A stretch of 64,000 nt of DNA from Claveliimonas sp034178805 (GTDB lineage Bacteria; Bacillota; Clostridia; Lachnospirales; Lachnospiraceae), in the NCBI RefSeq assembly GCF_050314255.1, contig NZ_JBNPMZ010000002.1, positions 62,001-126,000 of the forward strand, in the 5' to 3' direction. The notes under the pieces were generated by a model. The model did no database searches and was not told the origin of the DNA. It saw only the letters and a list, made by a program, of their open reading frames with translations. Positions within the stretch are counted from its first letter, which is position 1, and each line of letters begins with the position of its first letter. Shown piece by piece: positions 9,360 through 17,686 of this stretch. The translations under genes were made by a program, and so were the position numbers.

Positions 9360-10139
9360 TTATCCAAGTGCCACATCCAATATCATCATCAGGACAAACC
9401 CGACGGTGAACCCAATGGTTCCGATATTACTATGCTCCCCCTCACTTGCCTCCGGAATCAGTTCCTCAACCACCACATACAGCATGGCTCCCGCCGCAAA
9501 TGCAAGCAAATACGGCAGTACCGGTGTCAAAAACTCACTCAGAAGAATGGTAATTGCAGCCGCTGCAGGCTCCACAATTCCGGAAGATGCTCCATAAAGA
9601 AATGCCTTTCCCCGGTTCATTCCATTTTCACTTTTCAGCGGAAGAGAAATGATTGCTCCCTCAGGGAAATTCTGAATGGCGATTCCGATAGACAGAGCAA
9701 ACGCTCCCGCCATGGTAATCTGGGCATTCTCAGCCATCATCCCGGCAAACACAACACCCACAGCCATTCCCTCCGGGATATTATGAAGTGTCACCGCAAG
9801 TACCAGCATGGTAGACCTGCTCCATCCTTTCTTCGGTCCTTCCGGTGCTTCGTGATCCAGATGTAAATGGGGTACCACTACATCCAGAAGCAACAAAAAT
9901 GCTACCCCGGCAAGGAGTCCTGCCGCAGCCGGAACAAATGCCATTTTTCCCATGTGCTCTGACATATTCATGGCCGGCATCAGAAGAGACCACACGGAAG
10001 CTGCCACCATCACCCCGGAGGCAAACCCCAGCAGAATCTTCTGAATCAGCGGACGAATCTCATTTTTCAGTAAAAATACGCAGGAAGCTCCAAGAGCCGT
10101 TCCCACAAACGGTATCATGATACCTAAAAATACATTCAT
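9360..10139 (-). CDS. ZIP-family divalent metal transporter
   Basis: A 259-residue membrane protein with about eight predicted helices. The paired metal-site motifs HNIPEGMAVG and QNFPEGAIISLPL are the helix 4 and 5 signatures of ZIP (ZupT/GufA-like) transporters, which usually import zinc, iron or manganese. A short acidic and histidine-containing loop (residues about 88 to 105, with HLHLDHE) lies before helix 4. It starts 23 bases upstream of the P-type ATPase and lies 12 bases after the CobW/YcgQ fusion. The ribosome site AAAGGGG is well placed before ATG 10139. Confidence 0.88.
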   Translation of the reverse strand: MNVFLGIMIPFVGTALGASCVFLLKNEIRPLIQKILLGFASGVMVAASVWSLLMPAMNMSEHMGKMAFVPAAAGLLAGVAFLLLLDVVVPHLHLDHEAPEGPKKGWSRSTMLVLAVTLHNIPEGMAVGVVFAGMMAENAQITMAGAFALSIGIAIQNFPEGAIISLPLKSENGMNRGKAFLYGASSGIVEPAAAAITILLSEFLTPVLPYLLAFAAGAMLYVVVEELIPEASEGEHSNIGTIGFTVGFVLMMILDVALG

Positions 10140-10151
10140 ATAACGTCCCCT

Positions 10152-11111
10152 TTAATTGAAATATACCAGTTCCTGTGAAAGTGCAGGAATTTCCTCTATC
10201 TGTTCCGCCTTAATCACCGGACCTTTACCCCGATAAGCACGATTATACTCAAATCCCACCTTACCGCGGACCCGAACCCATTTACCGGATTTTATCTCAC
10301 CGGCATTTTTATTCCTGCACACATATCCAAGAAACGTCAGGTCATCCGCACAGCAGGTCATTGCTTTTCTTCCCACAATACATTCATCAGGCTGCGCTCC
10401 CCGTGACCTTAAAACCTTTCCACAGAATTCTACCGTTTTTCCGGCATAGCGTTTGGGATGGTCGATCATATCTACATACCAGATTCCATAGTCCATATCC
10501 TCAATCTTCACCACCGGCGCTTCCAGGTCGTATGGCATATGCTCATCAAAAATATTATCAATCTCTCCATCCGCTCCCTCGAACACGATCTCCGCATTCT
10601 GATTGACAACCTTTACATTTCTTCTGTAGGCTGCAAGGGGCATCTCCTTCGTACAACGGTTAAAGATTACCAGCTCCGCATTACGCACCATTTCAACAAA
10701 CAGTGGCTTCATATTTGCAATGTACATATCAAAGGTGCTGGCATCAACAATCGTAATCTCCTGCACCAGTCCCCATCCTTTTGGGACATCCATTTCTTCC
10801 ATTTTACTGACCGGATACATACCATTGCATTCAAAGATCACGCGTTCCGGATTGTAGAGCAGATCAACGCCTGCAAGCCAGTCTTTTGTCACTTCCTCCG
10901 GTCCATCCACCGTAAGTAAAATGGTATTCGTCCGGCGTAAAAGCTCTTTATCGTACTCCTCCTCGCCTTCCTCGCAGAGAATCAGAACCGTCTTTCCTTC
11001 TATTGCAAAGTAATCCTGCACAAGAGTCTGGGTCAGAAACCGGGTCTTTCCGCTTTCCAGAAATCCGTTCACCAGATAAACCACCACTCTCGCATTTTCT
11101 ACCATTTGCAT
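10152..11111 (-). CDS. CobW-like GTPase fused to a YcgQ/TIGR03943-like C-terminal domain
   Basis: The N-terminal half (residues 1 to about 190) is a CobW/G3E-type NTPase with the P-loop GFLESGKT near residue 16. The C-terminal half (about 200 to 319) contains KAMTCCADDLTFLGYVC, which resembles the cysteine motif of YcgQ/TIGR03943 proteins, followed by an OB-like WVRVRGKVGFEYNRAY stretch. In other Firmicutes a separate YcgQ is co-regulated with the zinc chaperone ZagA under zinc shortage, so the fusion points to zinc handling (inference). The P-loop is weak (no second Thr), so NTP hydrolysis may be altered. It lies 45 bases downstream of a second CobW gene, and both belong to the four-gene metal operon. 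Confidence 0.75.
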   Translation of the reverse strand: MQMVENARVVVYLVNGFLESGKTRFLTQTLVQDYFAIEGKTVLILCEEGEEEYDKELLRRTNTILLTVDGPEEVTKDWLAGVDLLYNPERVIFECNGMYPVSKMEEMDVPKGWGLVQEITIVDASTFDMYIANMKPLFVEMVRNAELVIFNRCTKEMPLAAYRRNVKVVNQNAEIVFEGADGEIDNIFDEHMPYDLEAPVVKIEDMDYGIWYVDMIDHPKRYAGKTVEFCGKVLRSRGAQPDECIVGRKAMTCCADDLTFLGYVCRNKNAGEIKSGKWVRVRGKVGFEYNRAYRGKGPVIKAEQIEEIPALSQELVYFN

Positions 11112-11156
11112 CTATCTTCGCACCTCCATCTGCATCATTTCCTGTATCCTTCTCAT

Positions 11157-12320
11157 CTATACCCCAAACAGCTCTGCCAGGGCGTCTTCCTTAAGCTTCG
11201 AACCGATGACACAGATTCTTCCGGTATAATCTGCTGCACCCTCGCGAATCTCGCATTCTCCCGGAACCATATCGAAGTAAATCCATGTTCCTTTATCAGA
11301 TGCCACCATTCCTTTGGCACGCAGTACTGTTCCGTAAAACTCCTCGGTATTCAGCGCTTCAAGCTTCACCTTCAGTTCTTCCTCATTATACTTCTTCACC
11401 GTCTCACGACCCCAGCTTGTGAACACCTCATCCGCATGGTGATGTCCATGATGGTGCTCATGGTCATGATGATGGTCGTGGTCATGGCAGCCACAGTCGC
11501 AGTGCTCATCATGCTCATGGTGGTGCTCGTGATGGTGCTCATGGTCGTGGTCATGGCAGCCACAGTCGCAGTGCTCATCATGCTCATGATGATGATGTTC
11601 GTGATGGTGCTCATGGTCGTGGTCATGGCAACCACAGTCACAGTGCTCATCATGCTCGTGATGATGTTCATGCTCATGGTGATGTTCATGCTCTGCTTCT
11701 TCCAGCATTTTCTCTTCAAGAGAATCCACATGTTCCATGGTCTGCAAAAGTTTCTTTCCATCCAGCTGATCGATTGGCGTGGTAATAATTGCCGCCTTAT
11801 CGTTCATTTCACGAAGTAAATGTACCGCTTCCTCTACCTTTCCTTCCTTTGCCACATCTGTACGGCTCAGGATAATAGCTCCTGCTGATTCTACCTGATT
11901 GCTGTAGAACTCGCCAAAATTGCGCAGATACATTTTACATTTATTCACATCCACTACCGTTGTATAACTGTTCAGGCAGATATCAACCTTATCCTTCACA
12001 TTTTCTACTGCTTTCATAACATCTGAAAGCTTTCCAACGCCGGATGGTTCAATCAGGATCCGGTCCGGAGCATAGGTAGAAATCACTTCCTGAAGAGAAG
12101 TACCGAAATCGCCAACCAGCGAACAGCAGATGCATCCGGAATTCATTTCCCGGATCTCAATACCGGCTTCTTTCAAAAATCCACCGTCAATACCGATCTC
12201 TCCAAATTCATTTTCAATCAGCACCACCTTCTCATCGGCAAATGCTTCTTTTAAAAGCTTTTTGATTAATGTGGTTTTTCCGGCACCAAGAAAACCGGAT
12301 ATAATATCTATCTTTGTCAT
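11157..12320 (-). CDS. CobW/COG0523 GTP-binding metallochaperone with long His-Cys insert
   Basis: A COG0523 GTPase: P-loop GFLGAGKTTLIKKLL at the N-terminus, the metal-binding GCICC motif near residue 65, and SRTD in the guanine-recognition position. A region of about 90 residues between the GTPase and C-terminal CobW domains is almost pure His, Glu, Asp and Cys, built from three repeats ending in CDCGCHDHD. Such inserts bind several metal ions and are typical of zinc or nickel chaperones. I place the start at ATG 12320 because AAGGAG lies 9 bases upstream; the ATG at 12344 has no ribosome site. It is the first gene of the metal operon. Confidence 0.9.
   Translation of the reverse strand: MTKIDIISGFLGAGKTTLIKKLLKEAFADEKVVLIENEFGEIGIDGGFLKEAGIEIREMNSGCICCSLVGDFGTSLQEVISTYAPDRILIEPSGVGKLSDVMKAVENVKDKVDICLNSYTTVVDVNKCKMYLRNFGEFYSNQVESAGAIILSRTDVAKEGKVEEAVHLLREMNDKAAIITTPIDQLDGKKLLQTMEHVDSLEEKMLEEAEHEHHHEHEHHHEHDEHCDCGCHDHDHEHHHEHHHHEHDEHCDCGCHDHDHEHHHEHHHEHDEHCDCGCHDHDHHHDHEHHHGHHHADEVFTSWGRETVKKYNEEELKVKLEALNTEEFYGTVLRAKGMVASDKGTWIYFDMVPGECEIREGAADYTGRICVIGSKLKEDALAELFGV
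11440..11695. repeat. In-frame tandem repeat coding the His-Cys metal-binding insert
   Basis: Three repeat units of 69 and 72 bases (units begin near 11483, 11552 and 11624) code for the segment rich in HEH and CDCGCHDHD. The unit size is a multiple of three, so unit gain or loss keeps the frame and could change metal capacity. Confidence 0.9.
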
Positions 12321-12388
12321 TTTCATCCACTCCTTGTTCTCCATATTTTCCTATGGTTTGTTTTAACACAAATGGAAATAAAATTCAA

Positions 12389-12419
12389 GCCGGGGCATGT
12401 ATCTTCTGAAAGCCCCGGC
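12389..12419 (-). terminator. GC-rich hairpin, possible terminator
   Basis: A perfect 8-bp stem, GCCGGGGC (12389-12396) with GCCCCGGC (12412-12419). Read on the minus strand it is followed by a moderately T-rich stretch. It could stop transcripts arriving from the FliB-like gene before the metal operon; the T-run is poor, so this is tentative. Confidence 0.4.
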
Positions 12420-12427
12420 CGGTATAT

Positions 12428-12569
12428 GTAACTGTTCAGAGCCAAGCAAAATTTCATAAAACAGACGTAAAATGCTTGCATTTTTAAGATTGTTTTTGAA
12501 ATTTTATTTGGCGGATACGCCACACCGACGAAATGCGAAGCATTTTGGAGGTTGGCTCTGAACAGTTAC
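12428..12569. mobile_element. MITE-like element with 18-bp perfect terminal inverted repeats
   Basis: GTAACTGTTCAGAGCCAA (12428-12445) is repeated exactly inverted at 12552-12569, framing 142 bp without a gene. The interior holds smaller hairpins (for example GGCGGATACGCC). Size and ends fit a miniature inverted-repeat transposable element. I see no target-site duplication and no second copy in the window. Confidence 0.6.
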
Positions 12570-12618
12570 CGGTGTATCGAATTTTACCATTGAATCAAGA
12601 AAATCTCTTGACTTCATA

Positions 12619-13767
12619 TCAATCCAGAAGCTCCAGATTCCGGTCTGAATGCTCTATCTCCCTGGAGTAGCGGTAAACAATCTCCACCACATCATCCATA
12701 TCCAGAATCTGCTCATTCTTCACCCATCTCGCAACAAGCATTTCGCTTATGAGGAACACGCTGATCACGGACATTCTGACCTTTCCATAGGCATTTCCGT
12801 CATAGACAGCGCCACAGAAATAGGTATAGACAAAATATACAAGAAGCTGTTCCATTATAACCTGCCAGCATGGATGTTTCTCTTTATGCGCCACTCCGTT
12901 CGTCCATACCGTTTCCAGCCACTTTTCAAACTCTCTGTGAATCCTTCCATATCTCTTCACACGATCCCGTAGGTCGCCTTCCAGACCAAAAAGAATCTCC
13001 TCTGTCTCCAGTAAATGCTGGTGCCATTCCTCCCGCAGCACTTCCAGCTGGTATAACCTGAGAAATGTCCTTCGGGCCCGACCATACTGTTTCACCAGTC
13101 TCTGCCTGTTCTCCTCGCTTTTTCGTCTCACAAACTGCTCTGCCTCCGGTGTCTGATAACGCTCCAGCACATCCCCACAGGAAAATAGCTCTTCCCTGTT
13201 GATACGTACCTGAAGATCATGTGCAAGATCAAGGATTAACCCCGCACGAACCCGGATATCCATCGCCCTGTTCTGCAGAATCTGAAGCATCACTTCTCTT
13301 GCATCCACCAGCCAGGAATACAGGAAGGGATCGAAATCTTCATAAGTCTCCTCCCTGTCTTTCTCAAATGTCAGAAATCTCACCGGTTCCTCATGAGTAA
13401 GCAAAAGCCTGGCTACCTCCGGGCATGATACCGATAACGTAATCTCCCGCACTCCCTCGAATTCCTCTACATGGCGCGGATAAAGGCGGCATGTCCTGCA
13501 AAGGCTCTCCCTGCCAAGCTCCGTATACATATCACAGAGATTATTTTCATTTAAAAAGGCACATCTCTTATCGCCGGTCTGCCGAAAAATCCCCTTCGAC
13601 CATCGAATGGATTTCATCAGCCTCTTTCCAAATTCTCCCTCTACGTTTCTGTATTTTTTTAATGATTGATAATCTATCGCAATCTGCCACCCTGCACAGC
13701 AGGTATCCTCACACTTATCTGCCGTACAACAGAAATCCGCATAATAATCCGAAACACTGTATAACAT
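12619..13767 (-). CDS. FliB-family protein (annotated elsewhere as flagellin lysine-N-methylase)
   Basis: A 382-residue protein whose N-terminal 100 residues carry a conserved cysteine cluster: FCCTADKCEDTCCAGW, CAFLNENNLC and CRTCRLYPRH. This pattern defines the FliB-like family, whose founding member methylates lysines of Salmonella flagellin. The cysteines look like an iron-sulfur or zinc site. No flagellar genes are in the window, so the substrate may be different; many non-motile gut Firmicutes carry such genes. It lies 17 bases downstream of the AGCS symporter gene on the same strand, and a GGGGGA ribosome site precedes ATG 13767. Confidence 0.7.
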   Translation of the reverse strand: MLYSVSDYYADFCCTADKCEDTCCAGWQIAIDYQSLKKYRNVEGEFGKRLMKSIRWSKGIFRQTGDKRCAFLNENNLCDMYTELGRESLCRTCRLYPRHVEEFEGVREITLSVSCPEVARLLLTHEEPVRFLTFEKDREETYEDFDPFLYSWLVDAREVMLQILQNRAMDIRVRAGLILDLAHDLQVRINREELFSCGDVLERYQTPEAEQFVRRKSEENRQRLVKQYGRARRTFLRLYQLEVLREEWHQHLLETEEILFGLEGDLRDRVKRYGRIHREFEKWLETVWTNGVAHKEKHPCWQVIMEQLLVYFVYTYFCGAVYDGNAYGKVRMSVISVFLISEMLVARWVKNEQILDMDDVVEIVYRYSREIEHSDRNLELLD

Positions 13768-13784
13768 CTGTCAATCCCCCATTC

Positions 13785-15215
13785 TTATTTCCACACCGTA
13801 TCGGAAACACCGATATCTTCTCCCCTGAATGTCGGACTCTTTCCCTGCTTTTTCTGCTCCTCATAATTCTCAAGCGCCCGAAAAGCAATCTTACCCAGAA
13901 GAAAGATGGAAACAATATTTACAATAGCCATAAATCCCATCGTAATATCCGCAATATTCCATATCAGAGAAAAATCTGCCTGAGCTCCCAGGAAAATAGC
14001 CACAATACAGGTCAGGCGGAAAACAAACAACAGCTTTTTACTGTTTTTAATAAACAGAATATTGGACTCTGCATAATAGTAATTTCCCACCAGACTGCTG
14101 AATGCAAATGCAAAGATGGAAAATGTGATAAAGTGGATTCCCCATGTTCCCACATTTGCACTGATTGCCGCCTGTACAAACGGAATTCCGTCAAGCTCAC
14201 CGCTGACTCCCTGCACACCGGACACCAACAGCATCATAGCTGTACTGGAACAAATGAGCAACGTATCGATAAATACAGAAATGACCTGTACCAGCCCCTG
14301 TTTTACCGGGTGCTCCACATCCGCAGAGGCAGATGCATTCGGCGCACTACCCATTCCTGCCTCATTAGAAAAAAGACCGCGCTTAATACCAATCACCACA
14401 GCGCTTCCGGCAAATCCGCCGGCCATGGCTTTAAAATCAAATGCATTTTCCATAATCACAGCAAATACATGAGGCAGCTCTGTGATATGTGTAATCATTG
14501 TAAAAATGCCTATTAAAATATAAATCATTGCCATGATCGGAACAATAACGGATGTAATAAATCCAATCCTGTGCACACCGCCCCAGATAACAAGAGCCGT
14601 TGCCGCCGCCAGAACGATTCCCAGAATCATGGGAATCCTGGTCTCAGAATAATTCGGAATATAATATTCCAGCGCAGAGGACATGTTAAATGCCTGCAAT
14701 CCATTAAATCCATACGCAAAGCAAATGATCAAAAGGATGGAAAACAAAATACCAAGCCATCTCTTTCCAAGCGCCTTCTCCATATAATAAGACGGACCGC
14801 CGCGGAACTGCCCGTCCTGGCGTACCTTATATATCTGTGCCAGCGTACTCTCCACAAACGCGGAAGCTCCTCCGATCACCGCCATCAGCCACATCCAGAA
14901 CACGGCTCCCGGTCCACCTGCAGCTATAGCGGTTGCAATACCTGCAATATTACCCGTTCCGACTCTGGACGCTGTAGAAATCATCAGCGCCTGAAAGGAT
15001 GATACCGACTTTTCCCCTTCCTTTGTCTCCGTAGATTTCTCCAAAAGAGAACGAATACCATCTTTTAACAGACGAAGCTGAACTCCTCTGGTACGGATCG
15101 TAAAATAAACACCCACAGCAACCAGAAGAATAATCAGCACATACGTATACATAACATCATTTAACTTCGATAAAACTGCATTAATTCCCACTTCTTCTAC
15201 CTCGCTTTCTAACAT
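13785..15215 (-). CDS. Sodium:alanine/glycine symporter, AGCS family
   Basis: A 476-residue integral membrane protein with about ten helices. The family signature GTGNIAGIATAIAAGGPGAV lies near residue 92, followed by FWMWLMAVIGGASAFVEST; GLFSNEAGMGSAPNASA near residue 285 is also conserved. These carriers import alanine or glycine with sodium. The ATG at 15215 has no clear ribosome site; a GTG eight codons inside (15191), preceded by GAGG, may be the real start. The gene diverges from the permease at 15336 across a 120-bp region. Confidence 0.9.
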   Translation of the reverse strand: MLESEVEEVGINAVLSKLNDVMYTYVLIILLVAVGVYFTIRTRGVQLRLLKDGIRSLLEKSTETKEGEKSVSSFQALMISTASRVGTGNIAGIATAIAAGGPGAVFWMWLMAVIGGASAFVESTLAQIYKVRQDGQFRGGPSYYMEKALGKRWLGILFSILLIICFAYGFNGLQAFNMSSALEYYIPNYSETRIPMILGIVLAAATALVIWGGVHRIGFITSVIVPIMAMIYILIGIFTMITHITELPHVFAVIMENAFDFKAMAGGFAGSAVVIGIKRGLFSNEAGMGSAPNASASADVEHPVKQGLVQVISVFIDTLLICSSTAMMLLVSGVQGVSGELDGIPFVQAAISANVGTWGIHFITFSIFAFAFSSLVGNYYYAESNILFIKNSKKLLFVFRLTCIVAIFLGAQADFSLIWNIADITMGFMAIVNIVSIFLLGKIAFRALENYEEQKKQGKSPTFRGEDIGVSDTVWK

Positions 15216-15335
15216 AATTAGTGTAACATAATCCCGTTCTTACGGTCAAAGAATTTCGAAACATCTGATTTTCTGACTTTCTTTTTGGGAAAACTGTGTT
15301 AAAATAGGGAGAATAAAAAAAGGAGTACTCTTTCT

Positions 15336-16175
15336 ATGGAAATAATAACAGACATTCTGCTTGATACTGCCGCAGACAGTCTCCGGATGTTTCCGTTTCT
15401 CTTTGCGGCATTTTTACTATTAGAATCCCTGGAACACCACTCAGGTTCCATACCCGAAAAAATACTGACCCGTTTTTCCAAAGGCGGTCCTCTCTTCGGA
15501 GCACTGCTGGGCTGCATTCCGCAGTGCGGATTTTCTGTACTTGCAGCCAACCTGTATGCCGGCGGTGTCGTATCCCCGGGCACACTACTGTCCGTATTCC
15601 TCGCTACCTCCGATGAGGCTGTCCTGATTCTCATGGGACATCCCGGAAATGGTGCCGAAATCTGTCAGCTCCTGGTTGCAAAAATAGGAATCGCAATCAT
15701 TGCCGGATACCTTACCGACCTGTTCCTTGCAGACAAGATCACGTCGTCCAAACACATCGGGGACCTATGCTCCCACTGCGGATGCCATGGAAACCACGGT
15801 ATCATAAAGCCCGCCCTCAACCATACGGTTCGGCTCTTTGGTTACATTTTCCTTTTTTCCGGCATCCTGAATGCACTGTTGGAAATCTTTGGTCTGACCA
15901 CCGTCAGTTCCTTCCTGCTAAACGGAAGCCTGCTGCAGCCTTTCCTTGCAGCACTGATTGGTTTCATTCCCAACTGTGCCGCCTCTGTCATTCTGACAGA
16001 GCTGTACCTGACCGGAGCACTGAGCTTCGCATCCGTTATTGCCGGACTTTGCACCAACGCCGGTCTGGGACTCATCGTGCTTTACAAGGTAAATAAGAAT
16101 CGCAGCGAGAATTTAAAACTCACCGCGCTTCTTTATATAGCCGCCGCCATATCCGGCATCCTGTTTAGCCTCTGA
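15336..16175 (+). CDS. Two-repeat membrane permease, possible metal or arsenic exporter
   Basis: A 279-residue membrane protein built of two similar halves. GALLGCIPQCGFSV near residue 54 matches AALIGFIPNCAASV near residue 204, so the protein arose by internal duplication. Relatives are named putative manganese transporter or arsenic efflux protein and belong to the same broad group as ArsP/YcgR permeases; the substrate is not established. A CSHCGCHGNHG segment in the central loop (near residue 146) could bind metal. AAAGGAG precedes ATG 15336. Its end overlaps the convergent MoxR gene by 11 bases. Confidence 0.6.
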   Translation: MEIITDILLDTAADSLRMFPFLFAAFLLLESLEHHSGSIPEKILTRFSKGGPLFGALLGCIPQCGFSVLAANLYAGGVVSPGTLLSVFLATSDEAVLILMGHPGNGAEICQLLVAKIGIAIIAGYLTDLFLADKITSSKHIGDLCSHCGCHGNHGIIKPALNHTVRLFGYIFLFSGILNALLEIFGLTTVSSFLLNGSLLQPFLAALIGFIPNCAASVILTELYLTGALSFASVIAGLCTNAGLGLIVLYKVNKNRSENLKLTALLYIAAAISGILFSL

Positions 16176-17661
16176 TCAGGTCTTCTTCTACAGCATCCAG
16201 ATCTTTCATGATCTTTTCATGCTGCTCTTCCAGAAGAAGACCCTTGTTGTATTTATAATATTTGTCACAGTCGTTTTCCTTCAGGAAATAAATACTGTAA
16301 TAGTTCGTATTCAATTCTGTTACAAATGACACCATTTCCTGACTGTCTCCGAACGCTTCCTCCATAAAATCAAAGGCATGATCCAGAGCCTTCGCTGCTG
16401 CCTCTGTCTCCTGCTCCCGCATCCCGGCCTCCTGCGCGAATGCCTCCCTTACACGTTCAAACGCTTCCTCACCTTCCAGATGCTCTGTACGGATCATCTG
16501 CAGATATTTCTCCATCGTCATCAGTACCCGACGATAAATTCGGTCCGTAAATTTCGTCAGCTGTTCTGCCCTGCGTAAATCCTCATACTCCTCCTGAGCA
16601 CGGGCAACCACTTCTTCCAGATTGCCACAGGCTTTATACTGCTTCAGATAATCAAAGAGGCCTGTCACATAACGGTCTGCCTCACAATAGCTTTTGAAAA
16701 ACTGGGACAGCCTGCCAATCAGCATCCCCACTACACTGAGTCTCTCATCAAAGGATGCAAATCGAAGCCTCTCCAATGTATCTTCCCCATAATGCCCTTC
16801 CAGAATCCTCTCCAATCCATAATCTTTCCTGTATTTTTCAAATAATTCCAGATAGTTTGCAAAATCTTTTGCAATCTTCCAATGCTGGATATACTGATGG
16901 ATAACTTCCCTGTCAGCCTTCTTTCCGATAGCTTCGTATGTCTTAAGAAACTGAGATAAATCTTCCCACCCTCTGGCCGTCGCAAACATCTTCCCGTCTA
17001 CGGTAGTCTCAATGCGGTAGAAATACTCCCTTCGGATTTCCAGATAAGAGAGAATGGCCGGATGAATCTCTGCCTGATAGGCATACTCCTTCCATACCTC
17101 ATAATTCTCCTCCACATCAATCCGCTTAATTCTATCCAGTGTTACAATATCAAAATCCCGTACCGACTTATTATACTCCGGCGGATTGCCTGCCGCTACG
17201 ATAATCCACCCTTCCGGCACCTTCTGATTGCCGAACATCTTGCACTGCAGGAACTGCAGCATAGTAGGTGCCAGCGTTTCGGATACACAGTTGATCTCAT
17301 CGATGAACAGGATTCCCTCCTTAAGTCCGGTCTGTTCCATCTTATCGTACACCGATGCGATAATCTCACTCATGGTATATTCCGTCACAGAACAGGTTCT
17401 GCCTCCGTAAGATTTTTCACGGATAAACGGCAGACCGATGGCACTCTGCCGGGTATGATGGGTAATCGTATAAGCCACCAGACCAATCCCGCACTCCTTC
17501 GCAATCTGCTCCATAATCTGCGTCTTTCCGATTCCCGGAGGACCCATCAGAAGAATCGGACGCTGCCGGATTGATGGAATCATATACTCCCCGTAAGCAT
17601 CCTTCTTCAAATACGCCTCTATAGAATCTTTAATTTCTTTCTTTGCCCGTTTTATATTCAT
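16165..17661 (-). CDS. MoxR-type AAA+ ATPase
   Basis: A 498-residue AAA+ ATPase. Walker A is GPPGIGKT near residue 40, Walker B is ILFIDEIN near residue 125, and WIIVAAGNPPEYN is sensor 1. MoxR ATPases work with a VWA-domain partner as chaperones that insert cofactors or remodel protein complexes, and the next gene upstream (17687-18991) is such a partner. I use ATG 17661 because AGAAGGA lies 8 bases upstream; an in-frame start at 17706 would overlap the VWA gene without a ribosome site. The C-terminal 200 residues are helical and not recognised. Confidence 0.85.
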   Translation of the reverse strand: MNIKRAKKEIKDSIEAYLKKDAYGEYMIPSIRQRPILLMGPPGIGKTQIMEQIAKECGIGLVAYTITHHTRQSAIGLPFIREKSYGGRTCSVTEYTMSEIIASVYDKMEQTGLKEGILFIDEINCVSETLAPTMLQFLQCKMFGNQKVPEGWIIVAAGNPPEYNKSVRDFDIVTLDRIKRIDVEENYEVWKEYAYQAEIHPAILSYLEIRREYFYRIETTVDGKMFATARGWEDLSQFLKTYEAIGKKADREVIHQYIQHWKIAKDFANYLELFEKYRKDYGLERILEGHYGEDTLERLRFASFDERLSVVGMLIGRLSQFFKSYCEADRYVTGLFDYLKQYKACGNLEEVVARAQEEYEDLRRAEQLTKFTDRIYRRVLMTMEKYLQMIRTEHLEGEEAFERVREAFAQEAGMREQETEAAAKALDHAFDFMEEAFGDSQEMVSFVTELNTNYYSIYFLKENDCDKYYKYNKGLLLEEQHEKIMKDLDAVEEDLIRG

Positions 17662-17686
17662 TATATTTATCCTTCTTTCTCTCCTC

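Noticed and set aside
15216..15335. Manganese (yybP-ykoY) riboswitch before the permease
   Set aside because: The gap is 120 bases and holds no matching stems or conserved loops.
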